Shown one piece after another: positions 1 to 7,585 of a stretch of DNA of 29,837 bases; position 1 is the first letter of the stretch, and each line of letters begins with the position of its first letter. Both the position numbers and the translations under genes were made by a program. The stretch is from Pseudomonadota bacterium (GTDB lineage: Bacteria > Pseudomonadota > Alphaproteobacteria > Rhizobiales > Aestuariivirgaceae), in the NCBI GenBank assembly GCA_016522385.1, contig JAEKFU010000486.1, positions 1-29,837 on the forward strand, given 5' to 3'. The notes beneath the pieces are model-generated. The model made no database searches. It was not told the origin of the DNA and saw nothing but the letters and a program-made list of their open reading frames with translations.

Positions 1-1788
1 GTCTACACACGGGTCACCTACACGCGCTGCAAAGACTGCGTTTTACCGAACGGCGAACCGCTCTGGCAACTGAAGTCGCAGGAAGCGACCCACAATGAAG
101 AAGAAGGCGTCATATATCACAAAAACGCCTCGATGGAATTTGCCGGTGTCCCGGTTTTTTGGCTGCCTGAACTATCCCATCCTGATCCGACGAACAAGCG
201 CCACAGCGGATTCCTGATACCCAGTTTTCAGATTTCCAACGAGTTGGGCTTCGTTGCGGAAATTCCATACTTTTGGGAATTGGCGCCGAACTATGACATC
301 ACTTTCCGGCCGTTGATCACCACAAGACAAGGCCCGTTCGCCCGGGCCGTGTGGCGCCACCGACTGGCCACCGGGCAATATTCAATCGATGCGGGCGGAA
401 TCTATCAGTTCGACGATGACGAGCTGGCTCCTCCCGGGGATCGCCCGTTAAGGGGATTCGCCCGTACCCTGGGTGATTTCAGGATCAACAACGACTGGAC
501 ATGGGGCTGGGACGCAACAGCCATCAGCGATGATACGGTATTGCGGCGCTACAGGATTGACGACCGTACGGATATTGCCAATTTCGCTTACCTGACCGGC
601 ATAAACGACAGAAACTATTTTACCGCGCGAGCCTATCATTTTCAGGGTTTATTAACCACTGACGCCGATTCCACCTTTCCGATCATGGCGCCGTATATTC
701 GACATAACTATGTATTCGATCAGCCGGTTCTGGGTGGCGAGTTGGGATTGAACTCCAGCGTCTACAGCCTTCACCGGGAACGGGCGACGACACCGTTTCC
801 TACCGTCAACAACGGCACCGATCAGACCCGGGTCGTCAATGAGGTTACCTGGGAGCGCGAGATGATTGGTTCAGTCGGACAGATCATAACGCCCTTCGGG
901 CGGGTGCGCAGCGATCTGTCGATCACCAACAATGTTCCCGATGCTACCGTCGCTGGCGGGTTTCGCGACAATGAGCTGACGGCGCGGATATTCCCGACTG
1001 CCGGTCTTGATTTGCGGTGGCCGTTCATCCGCGGTGATGAATTTAGCCAGCAAGTCTTCACCCCCGTGGTGCAAGTGGTCGCATCGACCAATGAACGAAA
1101 GACGGACCGTATTGGCAACGAAGATGCGGTTACGCTGAATTTCGACCACAGCAGCCTGTTTCTTCATGACCGTTTTACCGGAACCGATCGGTTCGAAGGC
1201 GGCACGCGGGTAAATGCGGGCTTTCTTTATACCATTCTGTTCAGCGAAGGAGGGTTCTTGCGGGCCAGCTTCGGTGAGTCGTTCCAAATTGCTGGTCGCA
1301 ACAGTTTTACCATCGATTCCGGTCTTGAGACGACGCGGTCGGACCTGGTTGCGGCGCTGGCACTTCAGCTAGTCGACAACCTGCGGTTCACGTCGCAAGC
1401 AAGGTTTGATCAGAACTCTTTTGACGTGAATGTGTTAGAGACAGGTGTAAATCTCGACTTGGAGCGCCTTAGTGCTGCCGTTAATTATTCCGATCTAGAC
1501 CCCGAGCCGGCTTATGGCCGACCAACAAAACAACGCCAAATTTGGGCGTCCGCCGATTTGAAACTGTTCGATGGCTGGAGTGTGTTCGGAGATATCAGAT
1601 ATGATTTCGAACGCGACGGCCAGATTCGCAACCAAGTCGGCATTGGATTTGATTGTGACTGTTTTGACTTGCGGCTGTATTACAAAGAAGATTTCACCAA
1701 TGACGGTGATGTTGAGAAGGAACGCGCTATTGTAATGTCGGTTGAGTTTAAAACACTGGGATCAGCGCGCGTCGGCTCCGGTTTTTGA
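1..1788 (+). CDS. lptD: LPS-assembly protein LptD, 3' part (5' end outside the window)
   Basis: The frame is open from base 1 and ends at TGA 1786-1788, giving 595 visible residues with no start inside the window. LptD is the outer-membrane beta-barrel that, with LptE, inserts lipopolysaccharide into the outer leaflet. The first visible residues carry the family's C-x2-C stretch (YTRCKDC), then PLWQLKS and a VIYHKNASMEF segment, which end the periplasmic domain. After this come GVPVFWLPELSHPDP and a long region of alternating aromatic and polar strands ending in F, as expected of an outer-membrane barrel. It lies 33 bases upstream of a SurA-like chaperone, as in other Hyphomicrobiales, which fits a shared role in outer-membrane biogenesis. 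The identification is firm. The N-terminal signal peptide and most of the periplasmic domain cannot be seen. Confidence 0.93.
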   Translation, partial: VYTRVTYTRCKDCVLPNGEPLWQLKSQEATHNEEEGVIYHKNASMEFAGVPVFWLPELSHPDPTNKRHSGFLIPSFQISNELGFVAEIPYFWELAPNYDITFRPLITTRQGPFARAVWRHRLATGQYSIDAGGIYQFDDDELAPPGDRPLRGFARTLGDFRINNDWTWGWDATAISDDTVLRRYRIDDRTDIANFAYLTGINDRNYFTARAYHFQGLLTTDADSTFPIMAPYIRHNYVFDQPVLGGELGLNSSVYSLHRERATTPFPTVNNGTDQTRVVNEVTWEREMIGSVGQIITPFGRVRSDLSITNNVPDATVAGGFRDNELTARIFPTAGLDLRWPFIRGDEFSQQVFTPVVQVVASTNERKTDRIGNEDAVTLNFDHSSLFLHDRFTGTDRFEGGTRVNAGFLYTILFSEGGFLRASFGESFQIAGRNSFTIDSGLETTRSDLVAALALQLVDNLRFTSQARFDQNSFDVNVLETGVNLDLERLSAAVNYSDLDPEPAYGRPTKQRQIWASADLKLFDGWSVFGDIRYDFERDGQIRNQVGIGFDCDCFDLRLYYKEDFTNDGDVEKERAIVMSVEFKTLGSARVGSGF

Positions 1789-1821
1789 AGGCGGCGCAAC
1801 AGGCCCGTGGAGACAAAGAAG

Positions 1822-2838
1822 ATGGCACAAAGAGCCTCGACCTGCTCGTCCGTTCGCTGGGTTTTGCGTGGTGCAGTATTCTGCGGCATCGTACTGGCCA
1901 GCACTACACCGGCTATGGTGGGACTGCCCACTCATGCAGTTGCCGCATCACAGGGCATTCTGGTTGTTGTCAATGACCAACCCATCACAAACAGAGATGT
2001 CGATCAACGCCTCAAACTGAACGCGGCGCTCGGCGACAGCCGGGGCAGCCGTGAGCAACGCCGAAAACAGGTGCTTGAAAGCCTAATCGATGAAGTAATC
2101 GCCAAATCGCAAGCTAAGAAACTCGGCATGAAATTTGACAACAAGCGCGTCGACAAAGCCATTGAAGACATGGCCAAGGGAGGCAACTCGACAGTTGATG
2201 ACCTGGCCCGCACACTCAAAAAGAAGGGCATCAGTATGAGCGCACTGCGCTCGCAGGTCGAAGCATTGATGACCCTTCGGGCAATCGTCGGGCGCAATTC
2301 GAAAACCAAATTTGAGGTCAGTGATGCCGAGATTGACCGGCGCTTTGCTAAGATGGATTCGGATCCGCGGATGAAACCGGTCACAGTGTTTCAGATCCGC
2401 GAGGTCGATCTGCCGGTTGAGAAGACCTCTCAGGCAATGCGACAGCAACTTATGTACGCTCGAGCAGTAGAGGCGCAGCAGATCGCCCGGAGATACAAAG
2501 GTTGCAGCAGCTTGCGACAGGCCGCCAAAGGCGTTTTCAACGTCAAGATCAGTCGAGTTGTTCAAGCTCCGGCGGACAAGATGCCGAAGCAGATGAGGAA
2601 AGTCCTGAAGGACGCAGGTACCAAGAAGCTAATCGGCCCAATGCGTGGCCCAAGCGGCGTTCGGATGATTGCTTATTGCGGCATCAAGCATCTCAAGCCC
2701 CCCAAACCGCCGCGAACTGCCGTGAAAAGTATTCTTTTGCGCGAGAAATACGAAAAGATAACGGATCGAGTTATGCGCGACCTAAGGCGCCGCGCATTCA
2801 TTGAGTATAAGGACAAGAGCGCCGTTTTGACCCAGTGA
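1822..2838 (+). CDS. surA: SurA-like periplasmic chaperone / peptidyl-prolyl isomerase family protein
   Basis: A 338-residue exported protein. The N-terminus has basic residues, a hydrophobic stretch (VLRGAVFCGIVLAS) and a likely cleavage after HAVAA. The mature protein starts with GILVVVNDQPITNRDVDQRL, typical of the SurA N-terminal domain, followed by helices (residues about 60-170) that bind unfolded outer-membrane proteins. The remainder resembles a parvulin domain but lacks the usual glycine-rich GGdLGw segment, so isomerase activity is doubtful. ATG 1822 was chosen because GGAG lies 9 bases upstream; a GTG at 1807 in the same frame is an alternative adding 5 residues. The gene sits between lptD and pdxA, the standard place for surA. 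It probably escorts LptD and other barrel proteins through the periplasm. The family is fairly sure; the symbol is by synteny and domain. Confidence 0.82.
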   Translation: MAQRASTCSSVRWVLRGAVFCGIVLASTTPAMVGLPTHAVAASQGILVVVNDQPITNRDVDQRLKLNAALGDSRGSREQRRKQVLESLIDEVIAKSQAKKLGMKFDNKRVDKAIEDMAKGGNSTVDDLARTLKKKGISMSALRSQVEALMTLRAIVGRNSKTKFEVSDAEIDRRFAKMDSDPRMKPVTVFQIREVDLPVEKTSQAMRQQLMYARAVEAQQIARRYKGCSSLRQAAKGVFNVKISRVVQAPADKMPKQMRKVLKDAGTKKLIGPMRGPSGVRMIAYCGIKHLKPPKPPRTAVKSILLREKYEKITDRVMRDLRRRAFIEYKDKSAVLTQ

Positions 2839-2839
2839 C

Positions 2840-2861
2840 CCGGGTATATCAATGGACCCGG
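2840..2861 (+). terminator. Possible weak terminator hairpin after surA
   Basis: A six-base-pair GC-rich stem (CCGGGT 2840-2845 with ACCCGG 2856-2861, ten-base loop) lies just after the surA stop and is followed by TTGTTTT. It is short and the loop is large, so it may only attenuate readthrough into pdxA. Confidence 0.3.
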
Positions 2862-2950
2862 TTGTTTTGGTCTTGCAATCTGAACAAGAGCATGCACATC
2901 ACTGTGCTTGTTGAACGAGTACTTCCGTCGATACAGAGCCACGTCATCGA

Positions 2951-3970
2951 ATGTCTCCTGCCTCCGACATGCTCGGTCTGACGATGGGCGAACCGGCAGG
3001 TATTGCACCGGACATTACCATTGCGGCCTGGCGGAAACTGGCTGGCAGCACTAACAGGTTTTTTCTGATTGGAGACGGCAATGCAATCTCGAAGCGCGCC
3101 GAACTGCTTGGCGTTGATTGTCCGGTGGCGTTGATTGGAAATCCCGATGAGGCTCATGAGAAATTTGCAAATGCCCTGCCCGTTTTGCACGAACCGTTAC
3201 CTGATGCGGTCAATTGCGGACAAATCACGCGGGGCAATGCTGAGCTAGTCCTGGCGTCCATAAAGCGAGCGGTCGAGCTGGTCTGCGCCGGTCGGATCGG
3301 CGGAATGGTTACCAATCCTATTCACAAGAAGGTGCTTTATTCCGCAGGATTTGAACATCAGGGACACACGGATTTCCTTGCCGAACTGGCTCGGCATCAC
3401 GGGTTTGCAGCCAACCCGGTGATGATGCTCGTAACCGGAGATCTACGCACTGTGCCGCTCACTGTTCACATCCCGCTAAAGGATGTGCCTAAGGCACTGA
3501 CGCAGGCGTTGATTATCGATCAAACGCGCACTGTCTTTAGGGATCTGCAGCACAGGTTCGGCATTGCAAATCCTCGGATCGGCATGACCGGGCTGAATCC
3601 GCATGCCGGTGAGGGCGCAACAATAGGCCTAGAGGAACGTGATGTGATTGCACCCGCAATCGGGTTGCTCGCCGAAGACGGCATTCATGTCGCCGGGCCA
3701 TTGCCAGCAGACACACTGTTTCACGACGAGGCACGAGCACGGTATGACGTGATCGTTTGTATGTATCACGATCAAGCGTTGATACCGATCAAGGCGATTG
3801 GATTCTACGATGGAGTCAACACTACATTGGGATTGCCTTTCGTGAGAACCTCACCGGACCACGGTACTGCGTTGCCACTTGCCGGCACTGGCCGGGCCAA
3901 TCCGGGCAGCCTGATCGCTGCTCTTCGATTGGCGGCCGACATGGTCAAGCCCTATGGGTCGAAGAGGTGA
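2951..3970 (+). CDS. pdxA: 4-hydroxythreonine-4-phosphate dehydrogenase PdxA
   Basis: PdxA oxidises 4-phosphohydroxy-L-threonine with NAD to the aminoacetone phosphate used by PdxJ in pyridoxal phosphate synthesis. The 339-residue protein has the family length and landmarks: LTMGEPAGIAPDI at the N-terminus, TNPIHKKVLYSAGF, the metal-binding histidines in QGHTDFLAEL, NPHAGEGA and MYHDQALIPIKAIGF, and the C-terminal TTLGLPFVRTSPDHGTA. The usual GEPAGIGPE is GEPAGIAPD here, a mild change. The start is ATG 2951, 112 bases after surA; only a weak ribosome-binding site is visible. Its TGA overlaps the GTG start of rsmA by two bases, so the two are probably translationally coupled, as in many Proteobacteria. 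Confidence 0.95.
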   Translation: MSPASDMLGLTMGEPAGIAPDITIAAWRKLAGSTNRFFLIGDGNAISKRAELLGVDCPVALIGNPDEAHEKFANALPVLHEPLPDAVNCGQITRGNAELVLASIKRAVELVCAGRIGGMVTNPIHKKVLYSAGFEHQGHTDFLAELARHHGFAANPVMMLVTGDLRTVPLTVHIPLKDVPKALTQALIIDQTRTVFRDLQHRFGIANPRIGMTGLNPHAGEGATIGLEERDVIAPAIGLLAEDGIHVAGPLPADTLFHDEARARYDVIVCMYHDQALIPIKAIGFYDGVNTTLGLPFVRTSPDHGTALPLAGTGRANPGSLIAALRLAADMVKPYGSKR

Positions 3971-4800
3971 GAGATGGCCTGCCACCGCTACGTGACGTCA
4001 TCGCGCAATGTGGCCTGACTGCGCGAAAGAGCCTTGGCCAGAATTTTCTTCTCGACCTCAATCTAACCCGGCGCATCGCGCGTGCAGCGTCACCTCTCGA
4101 CGATCACTTGATCATTGAGGTGGGCCCCGGGCCGGGTGGACTGACCCGCGCATTGTTGCTGGAGGGTGCGGGAAAGGTGATTGCGATCGAGCGTGATGCA
4201 CGGGTGTTGCCGGCGCTTGCAGATATCAGTGATCATTTTCCAGGGCGCCTGGAAGTCATCGAGGGCGATGCGCTTAGGATCGATTGGCGCACACTTGCCC
4301 GCGGCCCGACAAAGATCGTGGCCAACCTTCCCTACAACATTGCAACGCCATTATTGACTGGCTGGCTCGGCGGCGAGAGGTGGCCGCCCTGGTACACATC
4401 GCTCACCTTGCTGTTTCAGAAGGAGGTTGCCGATCGGATCGTCGCCCGGCCGGGCAGCAAGATGTTCAGCCGCCTTTCTGTGCTCGGCCAATGGCGAAGC
4501 AACGCCGTCAAACTATTTGATATTGATCGGCGCGCTTTCACGCCACCGCCGAAGGTTACTTCTTCGCTGATCCAGATCACACCGCGTGCTGACTTTCTGA
4601 TGCCCTGTAAGGCCGGCACGCTGCAACAAGTAACGGCTGCAGTGTTTGGTCAGCGCCGCAAGATGCTACGCTCTAGCCTGAAGTCCTTAACTGCCGAGCC
4701 CCTTGAACTTCTTGAGAGGTCGGGCCTTGCAGGTCACCTGCGCGCTGAACAGCTCGAAGTTACCGATTTCTGCAAGCTCGCGGCTGCGCTGGATGATTGA
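3967..4800 (+). CDS. rsmA: 16S rRNA (adenine(1518)-N(6)/adenine(1519)-N(6))-dimethyltransferase RsmA (KsgA)
   Basis: RsmA transfers four methyl groups from S-adenosylmethionine to two adjacent adenines near the 3' end of 16S rRNA, a late step of small-subunit assembly. Starting at GTG 3967 the product is 277 residues, the usual size. It shows TARKSLGQNFLLD at residues 18-30, the SAM-binding EVGPGPGGLT at 51-60, the acidic IERDA near 74-78 and the catalytic NLPYN at 120-124. The frame is open further upstream inside pdxA, but homologous sequence begins only here, and GTG 3967 overlaps the pdxA stop (GTGA), so the longer form is rejected. The C-terminal region has the expected FGQRRKMLRSSLK helix. 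Intact and confident. Confidence 0.95.
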   Translation: MRDGLPPLRDVIAQCGLTARKSLGQNFLLDLNLTRRIARAASPLDDHLIIEVGPGPGGLTRALLLEGAGKVIAIERDARVLPALADISDHFPGRLEVIEGDALRIDWRTLARGPTKIVANLPYNIATPLLTGWLGGERWPPWYTSLTLLFQKEVADRIVARPGSKMFSRLSVLGQWRSNAVKLFDIDRRAFTPPPKVTSSLIQITPRADFLMPCKAGTLQQVTAAVFGQRRKMLRSSLKSLTAEPLELLERSGLAGHLRAEQLEVTDFCKLAAALDD

Positions 4801-4854
4801 ACAGGCGATGGGTCCTGTGCCAGTGTGGCGGTCAGTCAAGGTGAATTGGGAGGT

Positions 4855-5904
4855 ATGATGTACCGGCAATCAATGAACGAATATGGCGCCACACTCACCT
4901 CCAACGAGGTTGACACGCCGCAGCCGAAGGGTAGTGAAGTGCTGGTTGAAGTGAGCCATTGCGGCGTCTGCCATTCCGACCTGCATATGCTTGATGGCTA
5001 TTTCGATCTGGGTAATGGCAAGCAACTCGATGTGCGTGCGGGGCGCGAGTTGCCCTTCACACTTGGCCATGAAATTGCCGGCACTGTCGCGGTTGTCGGA
5101 CCGGAAGCCAAGGGCGTTGCACCGGGCGAGCGCTACGCCGTCTATCCCTGGATAGGCTGTGGCAGCTGCGGGAAATGTCAACGCGGCGATGAGCATCTGT
5201 GCGACACAACGCATCATCTCGGCATTACCGTCGATGGCGGTTACGCCAGTCATGTCATGGTACCGCATCCCCGCTATCTGTTGAATATAGACGGGATCGC
5301 GCCGGAGCTTGCAGGAAGTTTCATGTGCTCGGGTCTGACTGCGTATAGCGCTTTGAAGAAAGCCCTACCCTATGCCAGAAATGGCCCGCTGATGATTGTT
5401 GGTCTGGGTGGAGTCGGTATGATGGGGCTAGCGTTGGCCCAGGCCATTACCGACATAAAAGTGATCGCTGCCGATATCGACCCGGCAAAACGGCAAGCGG
5501 CCCTCGATGCAGGGGCGGCGCACGCATTCGATCCTGCCGCGCCGGATGCCCGCAAGATTGTTTTCAAGACAACCGGGCCGGCTGCGGCAGCGGTCGATTT
5601 CGCCGGCGCTGAAAACTCGCTGCAGTTCGCCCAGTCGGTGGTCGGCAAGGCAGGTGGCGTGGTCGTGGCCGGATTAATCGGCGGAACCTTCTCGATCCCT
5701 GCGCCAATGTTTGCGCTGCGCCAACTTTCAATTTTGGGCAATTTTGTCGGCTCTTTGAACGAAGCCATCGAACTGCTCGATCTGGCGCGTTCGGGCAAGG
5801 TGCCGGCGATCCCGGTTGAGCTTCGACCGCTGGATCAAGCCGACGACGCACTACAGGATCTACGGGCCGGAAAGGTGATCGGCCGAATTGTGCTCACGCC
5901 TTAA
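4855..5904 (+). CDS. Zinc-dependent alcohol dehydrogenase (medium-chain dehydrogenase/reductase)
   Basis: A 349-residue member of the MDR family, NAD(P)-dependent oxidoreductases acting on alcohols or aldehydes. The GroES-like domain has the catalytic-zinc motif CGVCHSD (residues 36-42, ligand C39) and GHE (71-73). The structural-zinc loop has four cysteines (C102, C105, C108, C116). The Rossmann domain carries GLGGVGMMGLA around residue 180. ATG 4855 (or ATG 4858) was chosen because AAGG and GGGAGG precede it; a GTG at 4825 in frame looks less likely. It lies 54 bases after rsmA on the same strand and is convergent with gmk. This gene is not part of the usual rsmA-gmk neighbourhood and may be a local insertion. 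The substrate cannot be read from the sequence. Confidence 0.85.
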   Translation: MMYRQSMNEYGATLTSNEVDTPQPKGSEVLVEVSHCGVCHSDLHMLDGYFDLGNGKQLDVRAGRELPFTLGHEIAGTVAVVGPEAKGVAPGERYAVYPWIGCGSCGKCQRGDEHLCDTTHHLGITVDGGYASHVMVPHPRYLLNIDGIAPELAGSFMCSGLTAYSALKKALPYARNGPLMIVGLGGVGMMGLALAQAITDIKVIAADIDPAKRQAALDAGAAHAFDPAAPDARKIVFKTTGPAAAAVDFAGAENSLQFAQSVVGKAGGVVVAGLIGGTFSIPAPMFALRQLSILGNFVGSLNEAIELLDLARSGKVPAIPVELRPLDQADDALQDLRAGKVIGRIVLTP

Positions 5905-5911
5905 TCGGGAA

Positions 5912-5928
5912 ACGGCACCGGTTTGACC
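5912..5928. terminator. Possible small bidirectional hairpin between the convergent adh and gmk genes
   Basis: In the 31-base gap between two convergent stop codons, CCGGT and ACCGG flank a three-base TTG loop. The stem is only five pairs and there is no T tract, so a terminator role is a guess from location. Confidence 0.2.
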
Positions 5929-5935
5929 GGACAGG

Positions 5936-6571
5936 TCAGAGTTTATCCTGCAACCGGTTGACGAAGTCGGAGAGGCCGGCGCGGCGGTGGCGTTTGAGGC
6001 GTTCAGCGGTCAAGATGGTGCACAGCTCGTCAAGACAACGCTCGAGATCGTCATTGATCAGCACATAGTCATACTCGGCATAATGTGAGATCTCCCTCGA
6101 TGCCTCAGCCATGCGCCCGGCCACCACCTTCATCGGGTCCTGGGCCCGGCGAATGAGGCGTTCACGCAATTCCTCGGCTGATGGCGGCAGAATGAACACG
6201 CGCACAAGGTCGTTGGGCAACTTGTCGACAATCTGCTGGGTACCCTGCCAGTCGATGTCGAACAGCACATCCTTGCCGGCCGCAAGCCAATCATCGACGG
6301 GTTTGCGGGGCGTACCATAGCCGTTGCCAAATACTGTCGCCGATTCCAGCAACTCGCCTTGCTTGCGCATTTTGTCAAAGCGGGCCTGATCTATGAAATA
6401 GTAGTCTTTGCCGTCGATTTCACCGGGCCGGATAGCTCGCGTGGTGACCGACACTGACATGGTGATATCCGGATCGGCACCCAGAAGGCGCCGTGCCAGA
6501 GTGCTCTTGCCGGCACCAGACGGTGAAGACAACACGAGCAACAGACCGCGCCGGTAAATTTCAACGGGCAT
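5936..6571 (-). CDS. gmk: Guanylate kinase
   Basis: Gmk phosphorylates GMP to GDP with ATP, an essential step of guanine nucleotide supply. From ATG 6571 the product is 211 residues, normal for the family. The P-loop SSPSGAGKST is at residues 15-24. The GMP-binding region follows (SVTTRAIRPGEIDGKDYYF), then the FGNGYGTPR stretch and DIDWQGTQQI. The frame reaches back to a GTG at 6604 inside yicC; ATG 6571 is preferred because similarity starts at MPVEIYRRG and it sits seven bases after the yicC stop with GGGAC just ahead. It is the last gene of the fabD-to-gmk block, convergent with the alcohol dehydrogenase. Confidence 0.95.
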   Translation of the reverse strand: MPVEIYRRGLLLVLSSPSGAGKSTLARRLLGADPDITMSVSVTTRAIRPGEIDGKDYYFIDQARFDKMRKQGELLESATVFGNGYGTPRKPVDDWLAAGKDVLFDIDWQGTQQIVDKLPNDLVRVFILPPSAEELRERLIRRAQDPMKVVAGRMAEASREISHYAEYDYVLINDDLERCLDELCTILTAERLKRHRRAGLSDFVNRLQDKL

Positions 6572-6578
6572 GTCCCGG

Positions 6579-7466
6579 TTATTCAATATTCTGCACCTGT
6601 TCACGCAATTGGTCGATGACGGTTTTCAGTTCCAGGCCGATCTTGGTCAGCGACTGATCGGTGGACTTGGAGCAAAGTGTGTTGGCCTCCCGGTTGAACT
6701 CCTGCGCAACAAAGTCGAACTTTCGACCGATCGGCTGACCAGCTTTTAGCAACTCCCGGCCAGCCTCGACATGGGCGAACAGCCGATCAAGTTCTTCCTG
6801 GACATCCGTCTTGGCGGCGATCAGGACAGCCTCCTGATGAAGTCGTTCGGGGTCCAGTGTCTCGCTGGCCTCCATCAAACGGGCGACCTGTTCTCCCAGC
6901 CTGACTTTTATCGCTTCAGCAGATCGCGCCGGGCAATCTCGCGCATCTGTGGTTAGCGTCTCGATGGTATCCAACTGGCCGGTAATGATGCCGGCAAGCT
7001 TCTTGCCCTCAGCCTTACGCATCACGGCGAGATTCTTGCAAGCGTCATCTAGGCTTTCAAGGATCACCGCATAGCGCGCCTCTTTGACTTCATCGGTTTC
7101 AACCAGCTCGACGACCTCCAGAACACCGCGCTGGGCCATGATGCCTTCGACTGTCAACGGCGATGCACCGAGCCGTTTGCGCAAGTCCTGTGCGAGCGCT
7201 ATCACTTGCGACAACGCCTCTTCGTTGACGCGAAGTACACCCTGACCGGATTCACGACTAACCTGCAGGTTCACCTGGAGATTGCCGCGGCGCACATGAC
7301 GGCCTACGATTTCGCGAACCGATGGCTCAAGCGCTTCATGGCCCGGTGGCAAGCGGCAACGCATGTCAAAACCTTTGCCATTGACACTCTTGATCTCCCA
7401 ATGCCAGCTGACGCTATCTGAGGTACCGTCGGCACGGGCAAAGCCGGTCATGCTGGTTATGGCCAT
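6579..7466 (-). CDS. yicC: YicC family endoribonuclease
   Basis: A 295-residue protein with both signatures of the YicC family. The N-terminal segment is MTGFARADG followed by EIKSVNGKGFDMRCRLP. The C-terminal DUF1732 segment is EFNREANTLCSKS followed by IGLELKTVIDQLREQVQN. YicC proteins have been described as RNases acting on small and other RNAs in E. coli; the physiological targets here are unknown. The start is ATG 7466, giving the conserved MAITSMTGFAR opening. It is immediately upstream of gmk, an arrangement common in Proteobacteria. A 25-base palindrome lies 59 bases upstream of the start and could control yicC-gmk. Confidence 0.93.
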   Translation of the reverse strand: MAITSMTGFARADGTSDSVSWHWEIKSVNGKGFDMRCRLPPGHEALEPSVREIVGRHVRRGNLQVNLQVSRESGQGVLRVNEEALSQVIALAQDLRKRLGASPLTVEGIMAQRGVLEVVELVETDEVKEARYAVILESLDDACKNLAVMRKAEGKKLAGIITGQLDTIETLTTDARDCPARSAEAIKVRLGEQVARLMEASETLDPERLHQEAVLIAAKTDVQEELDRLFAHVEAGRELLKAGQPIGRKFDFVAQEFNREANTLCSKSTDQSLTKIGLELKTVIDQLREQVQNIE

Positions 7467-7524
7467 GGAAGTCGCCGTTGCCTGTTCAGAATCAGTAGAT
7501 GTAATGGAACTCTAACGCATGATC

Positions 7525-7549
7525 GGATCATATTGAATCAATATGGTCC
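7525..7549. promoter_or_regulatory. 25-bp AT-rich palindrome upstream of yicC (candidate operator)
   Basis: The two 12-base arms (GGATCATATTGA and TCAATATGGTCC) match as an inverted repeat at 11 of 12 positions around one central A at 7537. The inner eight bases of each arm are perfect. It lies in the 119-base gap between the mltG stop and the yicC start. A one-base centre suits binding of a dimeric protein better than an RNA hairpin, and no T tract follows. No regulator gene is nearby, so the binding protein is unknown. Confidence 0.5.
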
Positions 7550-7585
7550 GTGAATCATCCGCCACAACTTGAATCTCAACAAACC

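Noticed and set aside
3757..3966. Upstream extension of rsmA into pdxA
   Set aside because: Family similarity starts at GTG 3967, which overlaps the pdxA stop; the extra 70 residues are an out-of-frame reading of pdxA.
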